Of a DNA stretch of 64,000 nt, positions 10,375 through 23,880 are shown piece by piece; the first letter of the stretch is position 1, and the number at the start of each line of letters is the position of its first letter. Where the stretch lies: NCBI GenBank assembly GCA_019843655.1, contig JACDQD010000004.1:27725872-27789871 (forward strand). The letters run 5' to 3'. Source of the DNA: Lethocerus indicus. Its lineage: Eukaryota > Arthropoda > Insecta > Hemiptera > Belostomatidae. The notes under the pieces were generated by a model. The model did no database searches. It saw nothing but the letters and a program-made list of their open reading frames with translations, and had not been told where the DNA came from. Both the position numbers and the translations under genes were made by a program.

Positions 10375-13300
10375 CTGCCCAAACAAAATTTACATTATTA
10401 CCAAAATTACTTTTAAACAACAATAACATTGACGAATAGTTTTGCCTGACATTGTGGTAATTATAATCTATGAATCTCAGGTATTCCACGTCGTTTTTTA
10501 AAGTCAGATTACGGAATTAAATATGGAGTCTGTTTTATAGGCAATTAACAGAAAGGAAATTGGCATACGAGTGATTCTATTCCAAAGGCTGAGAATCCCG
10601 GAAATCAATATATTATATTGCAATTATCACTAACTTCCGGTGGGATCGCCTAACGCTGTAAAAGTACCTCGGATAGCAGGGATTGACCCCGTCTTAGTCT
10701 CAGATTCATCCTGTGTTTGGAAACCACCTGAGCGATATCCAACCTCTTTCGCCCTGGTCTTTCACCAAACAGTTATCTTGGATTAGACCTTATTTTCTGG
10801 AATGTAATAATTCCAATTACGAGGGACATTTTCCCTTGGATTATACCCAATGAAAGACAGAGTATATACATTAGGATAAAACATTGGGGCCGAAAGAAGG
10901 CCTTAAGCAATTGCTTTAAGTCAAATTATAAGGAAGTATAGAGCCCTACCGCCGGGTTCAAGACAACATTTATATTCTAGGTCGGGAGAAGCCGGTTATT
11001 GTGGGCGGGCCCCTCCCCGGGCCGTGCGATGCGGGGTCGCACACCTGTAATCCCATTTAAACTGGCCCCTTTAAACAACTCCCTTTAGGCTGTCCAATAG
11101 ATTTTTCCGAACCGTCGTTTTCCACTCTTTTAACAAGGATTCAAAGACAATATCGCTTCCAAATAAAAAGGTTTAAGATTAACTCGGATACAAATGGAAA
11201 TTTGTGCTGCGGAAAGTCTTGGTTGGACAACAGTATAAGTAAAAACAAATCGTATTTTCAGATAGTAATTTCACATTTTATAGCTTTTGAAAAGCATAAC
11301 AGTAAGAAATTTTCCACTGCCGCTACCTATTTAAACGATTTCAGTATGCCGATCTAAAAATGGATCTACAATGCTCTTGTAGAAATGAAATCTCAGCTCC
11401 AGTTTAAGTTAAATTTCAAGGATTACTTTTTGTCAAGTATTTTAAACTAAATTTAGAACAAAATACATTTAGTTGGTTTATTTATCTTCTTACAGTGCTC
11501 CTACAGCAACCCAACTAAATCCATTTAATTTCATCAGCATTGGGGCTTTCATTCCCTACTCCCAGTTAATATAGAAGTAATCTAATTAGAGTGTTAAAAA
11601 TTTACTTAAACCGAATATTTTCTTGTTTAAGATTTATAAAGTCAGTTTGTGAACTTAGATTCAGGAATTTCTGCCAATCCGAAAGTCGGATTCCGTCGCG
11701 TTTAATTAGAAAGAAAATCCGGTTTCTTCGAAGAAAATCCCGCGTCGACCCCGCCGCCACATAAATTTTTGAATGCCGACGGGGAAATGAAAGTTGAAAA
11801 TTGTTATAACCAATGGGAGAAAGATAGTGGGACAGTTGGAGAAAAGGCGGCCCGATTTTTAGAGGGTGTGACCGTAGTCCGAGAGCCATCCTCTGGATAA
11901 TTAATTTCAGCAGTGGACCACATTGGAACCGGATCCCAGAGATAACCGAGTAACCGCAAACACTCGGCATAACATATCTTCGTTACAACGCAGACTAGAT
12001 AAGTTGGATCCCGCTCGGAATATTGCCCTCCTTAAATTCGATATCTCAGTTTGTAGGTCGACCTTTTAGATCGCTTGTATTGAATCAGACAAATCGCAAG
12101 TATCTCCAAATTCGAGAAAGTATTTTATATATTTAATATAGGGATATTTTTCGTCGGCGATAAATCCAGTACCGCCAAAAGGAGTATTGGAATTGCTGGA
12201 TCAATTTGGACTGAAATTGGTTTGAAATGTTTGTCGGAGTTTCTCAGACTTAGGAATACCATTCCCTCGCTGCTCAAGATTCAGTATCTGGCTGCTCCTT
12301 GCAATCGTATTAACTACGGAATGCTACTGACAGTATCGAACATTAGGAACCAATATAGCAGAGGACAATAACACCGAGGCGAAACTGGAAATTCGCACTA
12401 GAAGGAATTCTCCGAAACATCAAAATGCACTAATCAGGGAATATGATTCCTATATGATTATTATCTTTAGTTCGTATCCGGACGCAAATTGAAACAGTTT
12501 AAAACAATATTTGCCGGTAAGGAAAGAGTTTTCGCATGTAATATAAAACAGACTTGATCATCCATTCAGAACCAGAGCTCCCGGTTAATAGCCGACAGTT
12601 TAAGGTGTAATTGTGCGTCTAAATAGCTCATTAAAATTCACCAGGTTAAGTTCAGTGGGTAAGCGGCCGCTCCCCCGAATTGGCATTCACCGCGTGTAGG
12701 CGGTCTCATTGTTTCTTATTTATTCCGGCTCGGAACAGGCCGTAAATATATAAAATACTAACAATAATTCAGTCAGTTGCTTTTGAAAATTTTGCGAGCA
12801 CCATAATAATTCTGGCTCTTCCCGGCCTGTGTGCCCTGGGTTGGAATATCGGATAAAGGATAAGCGTCCTAGGGCGGCGCTGATACGTGAAATGTTGTTA
12901 CCAGCGTAAATATAATTTTTAATTCCCTCCGGGATTCCATCGATTTTCAACTTAGCCCTCGAACAGAAAAAATTGTGAAAATTCTAGAACAAAAAAATTT
13001 CCGAATTTTAGTTATTTTTTTAAGGAAATTATTGGGTAAACCTAAAATAATTGTTCGCTTTAATCATTCTGATTGTAGTATCTAAAATTGCAGGAGTATC
13101 TGAAGCATGTGTTTGAAGGAAATTTTGTATTACTACAACTGTGAAGATCAATGGAGCGTTATTCTAAATACAGAGGTGTTCCATTTTAATTGCAAATAGG
13201 AATTCATTCTTTCAGTAAGGTCTCAAAAAGGAAGCGGGGTAGCTTAAAAGGAACAAGTGTGTCCCAGTGACCTGAGCAGGCGGCAGTTATACTAAGCCGC

Positions 13301-16300
13301 TCCCTAATCCCAATTAAAAAGGAGGGCCCGGCTCACCCCTTCGATTTCCCATTAAATAAGTTTCGCTCCAACCGCCAGACGCCTTCGACCTCGTTACCTC
13401 CTCGGATCGGGCGTAATTACGCCGAATCCGGGCGATAAATCCGCTTCCCGGTCTGAATATATTTTCCGCAGGTCATCACCTTCCTGTTCCTTCGGGCCCC
13501 CCGGGAACAGCGTCATCGCTTCAATCGCTCTCATTGGGTTCTTTGTTTTTTATAGTCGGCAGATAAAAACGTCGACGGTTACCCGCGACAGTGATTCAAC
13601 TTTATCGGCGTTATTTACTGCCAGTGAAACTGAGTGGCGCAATAAATTTTACGGACCGGAAACGGGCGGCGAAAGGAATAAATTCGGAGGTGGATTACGA
13701 CCGGCACAACTGATCGAATATTCTCGGACGAAGCGAGAATATTTTCTTTTATTTCGGTTTTTTTGTGAGTCAGTTAGCATCCGATTCACAGAGCAACTTG
13801 TAGTAACGAACTCATCTTCAGAACTACTACTCTGTTATCGGAGTATTACATTTTTTTCCCCATTAGGGTAAGCAGAAACCCACTTCCCTATATTTGCTAT
13901 TTCAGTAAATTTTACATCTAAAGAAGAAATTTATAAGTGGGATGAATGACTGGGTTAATTCAACCAACCAAGTTGACCTAATGGCTGAATTCGTCTGATC
14001 CACAATTTCCCTCAGTAGTCTATATGGCCTATTGATAATATAGTAGGGGTAGGCGTAGTAAGTAAGGTAGAAATGTTTTCCTTATATGACGTTGACAGCC
14101 CGACCGTGATATATTCCTGTACCGCTTTGGTGGGATCTTCGCCCAGGTATGTGAAAGTAAGGTCCCAACTGAAATGGGTCCTCCGGCCTGGAAGGAAGAC
14201 ACAATGGAGTTGGAGCGAGCGTAAAAATCGTTAAACCGCCTTCGTCCGCTCTAACACGAGCGTGTAAGAGGAAAAGAGTGGTAGTTTCCTTCTGGGCAAA
14301 TAGTTTCGGTGGGGGAGGGGACGCGTTCCATTATCGAACACGGAGAAAATCATAATATCGGCCCTATCGCAAAATTCTAGCGACAAAAGCAAAATTTGAA
14401 AAGAACTCTTGAGTAATCATTAGATAGCTCAATTTGACTCGACTCTTCTTTTACAGGTCCAACATATAGTCGAGAATCATTCAATTAATACTTAATACAC
14501 GGTTTAATAAATATTGCAGTTGAAATTCCGACGAAAGCCACTGGGGCGCAACATTGGCCGGTCACGAACCGCTTAAAATTTATTCAAGTTGAAACACACG
14601 GCTCGACCTTTGAGTCACGAGCGGGGTCAAGTTCACCGGCTCACCAACCCCGACCTACTCAATAAGTGTCACATATCCACGACGTATATTCAAAAATTAG
14701 TGTCAACCGAGGGCAATGAAACTCATTCATTTTATAATGCGAATTTCAGACCGGATTTCCGCTCAGGCGTTATAATTGATGTATTCGTGGAAGTCAATTT
14801 TCGGTTTTATCCCCCAAGAAAACGAAAAATATAACATATTTTTAAAATGAATAAAAATTAGAATGTATTATTAATTTCATCATAGTACATTTTAATGACG
14901 TTTATTCGTTTTTCCTTCACGGTATCAACGATTTTTTTTTGTACCAGAGGTTCTCCCTTCAGTATCACACGATATCACCGGAAGTTGGATAGTAATAATA
15001 GTGAAGGGTTTGTATCCGAGGCCTAAGTGTGACATCCTGGGCTTGTGGGCGGGACTGAAATGCAAATGATTAAAAAATCGGCGTCCAAAGTGTTACGCTG
15101 GAACCGGACGCGGCCCCCAATTCAACACGCCGCCCGCCATCACACTGACTCCAGTCACCGGTCACCTGGACCACTTCTTCCAAATTTCCCACACGGAGTC
15201 AATTGGAAGACATTTTTTCCTCTTCCCAGGGAAGAATACCCGTTCCCTTCCCGCCTCTCCTATGGAATGGCAAAATAATTCTAGTGACTTCATAAATAAG
15301 AATTTAATAAACTTGTTAATGGTCTAAACTTGCCTTTAATGGGACGACAGAAAAGAATTAAACTCTATTACTTGATTTCGATTTATATACAGTTAAAGTA
15401 TTGTTAATCTTTTAAGAAAATCGTGCCAAAAAAACCCGTTGGTACCATGCTAGTCTGATTTCGCTTCTTCCAATCCACAGTAGGATTCCGTCAGTAAAGT
15501 AGTGAGGCGCATTATCTGACGATGGCTAGAAGTCAAGTTAGATTTAGGACAGGAAGTGGACACAGAAGGTGCCATGATTAACGATACTCCAAACCATCGC
15601 GGACTCGTAAACATTAATTTTAAATTATCGACGAATTATTTTTCTCAATTTTTTGTTCGAAAAAAACATTGTAATTTCTGTATTGTTAATCTTTTATCGA
15701 AGGTAGTAGTAATACTGTACCTTAATGGAAACAAATGATGGCAGCCCAAACAACTTGGGTTCTATAAGGGGAAACGATTACTCTAACCGTAAGGATGAAT
15801 GGGAGGGCAGTTTCGAATTTGGGTTGTTCATTTAAGGTAAGCGCTCAGAATTTCGGTTCGGATCGGCTTAATGAATAATGATGCGTCCCGGCAAGTCAGT
15901 ACCGATAATGAGAATCAATCATCTGCAGCGCAGTTCGCCTAAGTGCGGTTTCAGTTCACTAGTCCCTTCGCTAGATCCCAGACGCTACAGGCGATGCTTC
16001 CTGAATATAGTGGGAGTGTAATAATGGGGGATCATTACTTCTCTGGCTTTTTCTGTAATTTTGCCAAGGGATTAGATTTGAAAGAGAACTTATTTCGATG
16101 TAACGGTGCCCGAGATTAGTCCCTGGACGGGATAATCGCGTGTAATTTGATCCTGACCAACTGGGCAGCAGTAAACTACTGTGATGCCCAGAAGAATTAA
16201 ATTGAAATAATATTAGTCCTTATTTTGTCCTAATCAACTACATATCATATGTTAAGGTCCTTCACCCAGGAAGTAATCAGACAAATGGCAGTTTCCTTGT

Positions 16301-17445
16301 ACAAAATATACAAAAATGAGAATTTTACAAAAAATTCAGTTTTCCGACAGAACTATCTCTACTATTTAAAATACCGATTGCCACCGAGAGTATACCTCAA
16401 GTACACAGGACGAAAGGAAAAAGCCTTCGTTAGAAAACATGTTCGATCCAATGCCCTGAATTCTGTTCAGGGGGCGAACGGAAATGGGTCACAAATTGTA
16501 ATCTGACTGGCGGCCTACTGATCGCCAATGCCAATCGCGGGATGACTGCACTGATTTCACGATTCAGAAATCGCCTTCAAAATCAGCTTCATTCTTCGAC
16601 ATTTCCTCCGTATTTTTCGAACTGCGCAGCTTTTCACAAAAGCCCGTGTGATCGTCTCGTCAAATTTGTATAACGGTGCTGTCAATACCGTTTTTCCAAA
16701 CGGGAAATTTGTGGTTAAAATTTGATTTACCAAATTTACGCAATTACCTTCTGTATATACACATGAGATTTTGAATCGATGGGAATATCGGTTTGATAAA
16801 TTTTAAGAATTTAGAACCGTTTAGTCACGAATCATATGAAGTATTGTCAGATAAATACAGAAAAAAAAATCTTAATTCCGGAAAATCTATCTTACTGCTT
16901 CCGAAACATCAATGGAGAAATAACTTTCTGTCCACAAGTTTCAGTTTCAATGTCAGATTTTCGTCGAATACTGAATATAATGTCATAATTATTTAGAATA
17001 TTATTTTTCTTTTAATTTCAGAATATTCCGTGTTATACTCTAGAGCAAATATGTTGACGGTCGTTAAAAAACATAAAATCCCAACTGCGATGATTAAAAA
17101 AAAACTTTATGTATGCCCAAACGAATTTTTTTTCAGATAAACTATGTTGTCCCCATCCTGATCGTTTGTGGTCACAATTTCGATGTTCGGATAATATTCT
17201 CTGTCGCGCCTTAGTGTAATTGTCGGTTTGTCTGATGCTTACCGGTAACGGCGTCCTTCTCCACGGCCGGGTCGGCAGCCGGCTGTTGTACGAGTTGTTG
17301 GGAGTGCTGTTGGGCGGGCTGGGGTTGGGGCGGGGCCAGCTCGGCCTGAGGCCTAAGTGGCTCCGGCTCCCTGATGGCCGAGCGGTACGGCCAACGAGGC
17401 CCCGGCCACCAGAGCCAGGACTGGAAGAACGGCGACTAACTTCAT
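9989..17445 (-). CDS. Osiris-like protein, two exons, first exon frame-broken
   Basis: Exons 17445-17243 and 10374-9989 on the minus strand. Seen: signal peptide MKLVAVLPVLALVAGASLA at residues 1-19; then a Pro/Gln-rich linker in the +1 frame; after the splice, RGKMKQ and about 50 hydrophobic residues rich in Ala, Leu and Lys, ending GLKKLF; then a His-rich tail (HPHHSHSH) and QQLAYRAHVKQQ before TAG. The last part fits the Osiris AQxLAY-type C-terminal motif. Odd: read straight from the ATG, the frame stops at TAG 17355-17353 after 30 residues. The Gln-rich reading and the phase-1 donor (ACC G|GTAAGC) both sit one base out of frame, and the exon total, 589 nt, is one more than a multiple of three. 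This is a one-base gain (or two-base loss), by sequencing error, recent mutation or pseudogenisation. No cysteine is predicted. It is tail-to-tail with the paralogue at 586-6155 and shares its intron site and phase. Confidence 0.75.
10375..17242 (-). other. Intron 1 of Osiris-like gene 2
   Basis: 6.9-kb intron, GTAAGC...TTGGGCAG. It contains small hairpins (GTGCGA/TCGCAC at 11024-11042; a GC-rich one at about 13481-13507). The longer open frames (11970-11602 minus, 16249-16506 plus) show no domain and no good splice signals, so I treat them as chance. Confidence 0.6.
17243..17445 (-). pseudogene. Osiris-like gene 2, exon 1 with frameshift
   Basis: ATG at 17445-17443 opens a clean signal peptide. 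In-frame TAG follows at 17355-17353. The plausible mature reading (EPEPLRPQAELAPPQPQP onward, then QQHSQQLVQQ and DAVTG) is in the +1 frame and runs to the donor GTAAGC at 17242-17237. No alternative Met exists in that frame, which has a TAG and TGA upstream. The shift probably lies between about 17390 and 17360, near the signal peptide end. Labelled as a break rather than a dead gene because exon 2 and the promoter look intact. Confidence 0.65.
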
Positions 17446-17480
17446 GATGCGGGCTGCGGCGGCGGCGGCTGACTGTGCGG

Positions 17481-17517
17481 GTCTGACGCCTACCCGATGA
17501 CGCCCCCAGCTTATATC
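17481..17517 (-). promoter_or_regulatory. TATA box and initiator of Osiris-like gene 2
   Basis: On the minus strand GATATAA lies at 17517-17511 and an initiator TCAGAC at 17486-17481, placing +1 at about 17484, 31 nt downstream of the TATA box and about 39 nt before the ATG. Same architecture as the paralogue. Confidence 0.65.
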
Positions 17518-19316
17518 CTCCGCCTTGGAGTCGCGGTGCCCCACTCTCCTCCAGCACACTTACGGCCCTCCTCAACCCCCCCCCCTCTTCATTCGTCCAA
17601 TTCGCTCATCCTCGGTTTTCCCTGTTTTGTTTACGATCGGTCGATGCGGAAAACCGTATACATTAAAAACATCTACAACTTATGCATTATTGTCGATTAG
17701 ACACGCTAATGACTTATGACCATCTTGTTGACCATAGATCCGAACCACGGTCTCACACGCTTGTTACAATATACCTGTATACCGAACAAAATAGTGTATA
17801 AGTTTGTTGATTGTACGCCAGTTCCAACCGGTTTCATTCGTCAACTCGTTCATAATTTTACTTTTCGTCTTTTATTGTTTAACGTAAAAATCGTTTCCAC
17901 TCGCGAATTTCGTCGTATGCTTTATCAGTTTCGGCTCTAACAATAATTCCGATAGTAATATAACAATATAATAACTTAAGTGTCTCGACACCTTATTCTA
18001 TATGAGACTTTGTGCTCAACAGTCTCAACAATATTTCTCTCAAATTATAAATTAGCAGGAACAGTCCCGTCAGCATACATCGACATATGCCTAGATACGG
18101 AATACCCCAATATATTAATGTATACATTACCCAATATACATGAATTACAAAGCATCCAAACTCATCAAATTGGCCTGTCAGTTGTAATAATAACAATTTA
18201 TTTATGATTTTAATAACAATTACAGGTATTATTTATTATTTCCTGTTTGCAGCTGAGAGGAGAATTGTTCTGAAGAAAACAATTTTCGGGGAAAAGCCGA
18301 AAATTCTTCCGTTAAAATTTGAAGCGTATAACTTTGTGTAAACAGATCATTAACCACAGATAAAGTTTATGATTCCAATATTAATTAACATCTTTTACAA
18401 TATAACTGGAAATTTTTCGAGTTAATTGGGCGTCAATTTGAATTATTAGCCTGTGAACTGTTTTTCTTTTTTTTACAGTTTGAGTGGAGTATCAGTATAC
18501 AAACTGTAATAAATTAATCCACAGCAATTAGGAGGGAGCTAAGGCGGAGGATTATTTAAAATTAATACCATTTTAGATCACGATTCCTGAGTAATTAGGC
18601 CGAGCCGGGGTGGGACAGTCCGGGGATTTAATTGAATTGGAATTTTAAATATTCACCAGAGTTTAACATTCCGTGCAATCGATTCCGAAGAGTGTCTCGA
18701 TTAATTGCACCCGCCCAAAAAAGGTAGGGACGTCATAAAGTAAACATGAATCCTCAACAATGCTGTAACAGTCAGCGAGTATAAACCTATTCTGAAATTT
18801 CTTACTATGATTGTATAAATCGAAACGATTTCAATTAGAATATTAGGAAAAATGTATAATGTATAATATATTGTGCAGTATAGATTATCTTTGAAGATTC
18901 GAATTTATTATCTGATTAGGTAAACAAAAAACAATTTAGTGACTGTTTTGATAATGAAATATTTGACAATAATAATAATCCAGAGAGAGAAACCTTTTAC
19001 CTTTTATTGTTATTATCAGTAATTTGTTTTATACAGTAATTTAAAATGAATATCGCGACAGTTCATGCGGCGTATTCCTGAGCAGATTATTCAAAATTTC
19101 TGTTTTTTATTTGAATTTTGGAGTTCTACTATCGAAGACAGAGAGATAATGACGTTCTTACTCCTTGGCCAGGTGTAGAGTAACAACTATTGGCACAAAG
19201 CGGATGGTGCACTTTCTCAGACGGCCGGGTCTCTAGGGCCGCGGCGAGAGGGACAGAGAGGATAAAGGCCGGAAGAGGGGCAGAGGGAGAGGGGGATGCG
19301 TGTTAAGGATCTGACC

Positions 19317-19318
<2 letters not shown>

Positions 19319-19353
<35 letters not shown>
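19319..19353. repeat. (GA)n microsatellite
   Basis: About 17 uninterrupted GA units within a wider purine-rich tract (about 19220-19380). Confidence 0.95.
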
Positions 19354-19359
<6 letters not shown>

Positions 19360-21276
19360 AGTGAGGGAGAGAGATGGAGATTGCAGGTTGGGAACAACCG
19401 GACTTCGAAGGAGATCGAGAGTCGTTGAGGGCAACTCTCCCTTAAGACGCGGCATCATCTCCCTCAACCCGGGGCAGATTTCTAAATTTCACTCCCGCTG
19501 CGACAACAGAGCCACCTCCCACGCCCCGCCTAGAATTGATACGGTCAGTTTACTTTTCCTTTTTCCCTACCGTAAACAACAAATCTAGCCACCTTCCTTT
19601 CTGAGTATACGAGTTATCCACCTGCCCGATGCCCGAGCCCATTCAACATATACTCAATCAACTCTGAGACGTATAAATATAAAAGGTAATACATTTTAAA
19701 AAATCGAAATTCTAACATTAAATTAAATTTTACTTCACGGTATTAAACCATAAATTCTTTTCAGAAAAATATCTGGGACACGATTCTAGGAATAATGTTT
19801 TCCACAATCAAAATTAATAAGGCCTTTATTAACTTCAGATAAACACGGATTTGTACAGCGATTCCAGCCAAAATCATGCGACATATTTACGCCACTTATT
19901 AGACGATAAGTAAATTTACACCCGTGCCCGAATGCTCAGTCAGTTTTGGGAAATGAATGATAATTACACTCAATTATAATTATATATATTTGCCTTACGA
20001 CGTAAACTTGAATCCTTGCAGGAGGCGATTATGACCCATTTTACTAGTTTGGCCAACCGTGCTTCCTGAGTGGATCTAATATACGGCTGACTATAAAGAA
20101 TTTTTGAGATGGAAGCCGCCAAGGTTCAAAGGTTTTATTCAGATGAGGTCAATGTCCGTCAATTTGCAAATTGAATTTTTACACAAACGAAATACTTTAT
20201 TATGTTCCTAGTTTTAGAAAATAAATGTTCGTAAATAAAAGAAGTTAAAAAAAGCGAGGAGACTATTTTATTTAATGACAGATATCCTCGTTAAATTAGT
20301 TCAAATTGATTTTGTCAAAATTATAGTTATTCAAGCAAATGCGGTCAGGCTTTCAGTGGAATAAACTGGTTTCGTAGGGGGTCATTGAACATACTATTCC
20401 TTCCAGTTTGGTGAAAATTTGGCTCCAGTATGTAAATTTTTGATAAGCGAGAATTAATTGTTTATTTCGAGTTGAGGCAACAATTTGAAGCATTGTAGGT
20501 TGTATTGCAACTAGCGACAAAATGATTTTTTTACGGAATCTTGGTAGTTGGTGGCAGCAACCTATGTGACTTTAATCTATCTTATTACTAATGATTGTAT
20601 TTAAAACTCTTAAAAAGTGGTAATATTCCCAAAGTAATATTTTCTGGGTTTTGTTTTCTCGTAGAATGAATAAATTACCAGATTCAAATTTCAAATTCAA
20701 ATGAATATTAAACATTTGAAAGGAGATAATAAAATTAGGCCGTAAACAGGCCTTTATCCTTGCGTCTTCCCTAATTCTAACCCAGCCATAATCGTGGCCC
20801 CAATTCCAACACACGACTTGATTCTCTCAGTATCTTCATATATTTCTCCCGCCGAGAGTTATTTCTAACCTTTAGAAAGATTACATTAGAAAATATATAT
20901 GACCTTCGGGCAATTTTAAGGAGGGTATCATTATGGGCTATGTCCGTTCCCGATTGCTAATAGAAACCTGGCACGAGACTTGTAATCATCATCATGCTTT
21001 CGCAGGCAATTAATGGGAACCCGTCGTGGAAATATAGAGAGGGAGACAAGAGGGTCTATTGTCGGGCGTTATCAGACTGTGTTTGTTCAAGATTTCAATG
21101 TTATTAGGTCGCCGGGACCCGAGTGGGGGTGGATGGGGCTTATACCTTCGGTGAACGCTGAAACCAGAACCCGTGAAATTGGGCACTTGTCTGCCGTGAT
21201 AAAACTCACACAGATAAAAATCGTTTGTTGGTATTCTTCCGACCATTATTTCAGTCTGCGTCGCCGGCAATGCCAC

Positions 21277-21302
21277 ACACATGCACACGCACACGCACAC
21301 AC
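21277..21302. repeat. Imperfect CA microsatellite
   Basis: Alternating CACACA with ATG and CG interruptions; it accounts for the Thr-His-Ala-His and Cys-Val-Cys-Val chance frames around it. Confidence 0.85.
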
Positions 21303-23660
21303 TGTTGAAAACACACGACCCCTATATAATAGGGGAAAATCGTTAGCTCTTTATCCCCTCTTAGTGTCCGCCGCAGAAATAAAAAGGTTTCCAGCGCCGG
21401 CACATTTATTCTAGTCTGGTTACTCGGTTGAACGCGTCGCATCACAAAAGCCGGAAAATAAAGAACTCAATTTACCTGAGCTAACATTTATAAACGATGA
21501 CAGTTTCCAAAGAGTGAGGAGAATTTTCATAAAACGGAAAATAGGTGAAATGAAAATCTGAAATAAACTATTTTACAAATTCAATTCCAGTGCAGTTTTT
21601 TTTGTAATTCACTTGGATGACCTCCTTTCATTTTGAAAAATTCGGAATCTCATTTTGCCATCGAAGGGAATAAATAAAATTGCCCGCAATCCTGGCACGT
21701 TCCGAACAAATCTCACGCCGCGAAATTGAACCGCCTTAGTTATCATCAGCTCAATAATCCGAATCGGCACCCTTACCCGTCGGCGATTGGCACGATTTTG
21801 ATGCTCTGATTGATTTTCTCGAATAAAAAAAAGGAACAGACTTCTATCCTATTGTAAATTCGGGGGAATGCGATACAAGTTGTTGGTGGGGGGCATGACC
21901 TGTTGGCCATCAACCGAACCGTGCACGGTGTAACTCGTTGGGTGGCTCTTGTCACTCTGCCAAATCACACCAGAGCTCCACTCCCCTGGCAGAAGCACTC
22001 GTTAACTAGGACACCGACAGCCCTCTCATTCAAATATAAACAAACGAATGTTTGTTCATACATTTATTCCTATAAGGAAATGAAACATTCAAATGTAGGG
22101 TATAAAGAATTTTCAAAAGTCTCAATTTTCATTCAGCCTGCGAAACAGCTCTCTCAAAACGGAGTATATAAAAATCGAAAAATTATTTTTTTCTAGGATG
22201 ATTTTCAAGCCTTTATAAAAAGCTTATTTCGATGGGGTTTATGTGTCATTTCATGCCACATTATAAATCGATACCTTGGGTGCAGCGATGTTAATTTGAA
22301 AAAAAAAAACAAGCAAACAGGATTCTGCGATTTACCCCATTACTTAGTAAACAGGTTAACGATTTATAACAATATACAGTTGTTAGTTCGGTTCAACTTG
22401 TCGCAGAGAAAACGGTTGGACAATTTCGGTCTCAGCCGTCTAAATAAGTTGACAAGTGAGACCAGCGCGCTTCCCCTGGCACGCGATCGGTCGTCCGCCT
22501 TCTCCCTTTCGTTGCCAACTTGTTCCACAGCTTATGTAAAACGATTCCAATAAAAAAAATCAACAGGTATTTCTCCATCCTTATCCACTCCTCTTTTAAC
22601 ACGAGTCAATTAATGAGAAAACCAATGAGAATATGGAAAGTTCAGTTTTGATTTATTGTAATTTAATGTCCAAAAATTACATTTTGGGGGCCTACTGGCC
22701 CCCTCATCAAGGTCGGACGGAACATTAGATCAACTTGAGATCCCCTATATCAAAAACTGGGATTATGACTCATTTGTTTCCGTATTTCCTCCCCAATTAC
22801 TTCAATAGGTACACGGGGTACAACATCATTAGAGGATGGTTGAATTACCCCAGTTCGCATCCGCAGTATAGTACTACTTGTCAAGTTGAAGGCTATAATG
22901 ACATTCAATTCACGGTCGGAAAGGTCAGGCACGCTGTCTCCAATGTAGCAGACAACTATATGGAAACTATTAAAACAATTTTCCGCATTCAATTCCCACC
23001 CGAGAACTAAAAAGCATTGTTCTCCCCCCCTTCCCAAATTAAAGAGTCCGCCGGGTAATTTCTCATATCTGATCGTCTGGCACGAGTTTCGTGACGGTCG
23101 TTATAATGCACCGAATGTACTCCCCTCCACCCCTCATCATAATTGTCGTTTTGATATAGACCAATTTGTTTCTACCTTCCGCGCCCCCTGCCCGGTTTCT
23201 CTAGAGCAAAAGTTTATTTTCACACCGTCGGATTGCCTTCGGTGACAAATTGCGGCCGCAATAGACAGATGTCGCACAGAAAAAAATCGTACAGTGTCGT
23301 GGTATTTTTTTTTATCGCTCTCTGAAAATTATAATGTAGTGCAATGACATCCGGTTGTAGGATGGGGTTGGAGGTATACTTAGGGTGCTGTAGTTGTCCT
23401 TAATATTTTCGACTGTACGGTCTTCAATTTTATTATTGTTTAGATCGTCCAGTAATCAATTTGTAGCGTATCTTCAACTTTATGTGAAGATTCCATGTGA
23501 GCCTTTCGAAATAGAGGTATTTTACCTTATCCTTCGTAGTTAGGAGTGTTTGGAAAAGGGATACTGAGGCTTGCTAATCTTAAACAGGAAAATAGGGGAA
23601 CGGGGGTTATGTTGACGAAATTTCGCTATTCATAATGTTTAGACTCGTGCACGTCCGGTT

Positions 23661-23880
23661 TATAAGCTGCACTATCTATCGGAGCGAGAGCGTTCAGTGT
23701 GTCTAAAATCTAAATGAGTAATAGGTGCCGGCCGGTATCCATTACGGGAGAAAAGCTGAAGCCGGGTAGGCACGGCCCGGGTTGTATTACAGAAGGGGCT
23801 TGAAGAAACTGTGTTACTGTCACCCGTACGGCGGGACCATTCACCGAGGGGCCCCCTCACGGATCCGCCTGCCAGTGAAG
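23661..23880 (+). promoter_or_regulatory. Possible TATA/Inr promoter with 5' exon and strong donor
   Basis: TATAAG at 23661-23666, initiator TTCAGTG around 23693-23699 (about 35 nt later), and a strong donor AAG|GTAAGTAAGT at 23881. The only ATG in the interval (23713) opens a 29-codon frame. This could be an untranslated first exon of a plus-strand transcript whose later exons I cannot recognise, or coincidence. Confidence 0.25.

Noticed and set aside
17033..17575. 180-codon Arg/Ser/Pro-rich minus-strand frame
   Set aside because: It is the third frame across exon 1 of Osiris-like gene 2; it lacks a signal peptide and ignores the donor that matches exon 2.
21013..21414. 133-codon plus-strand frame and its minus-strand partners
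   Set aside because: Built on the CA microsatellite (His-Ala-His repeats); no domain.
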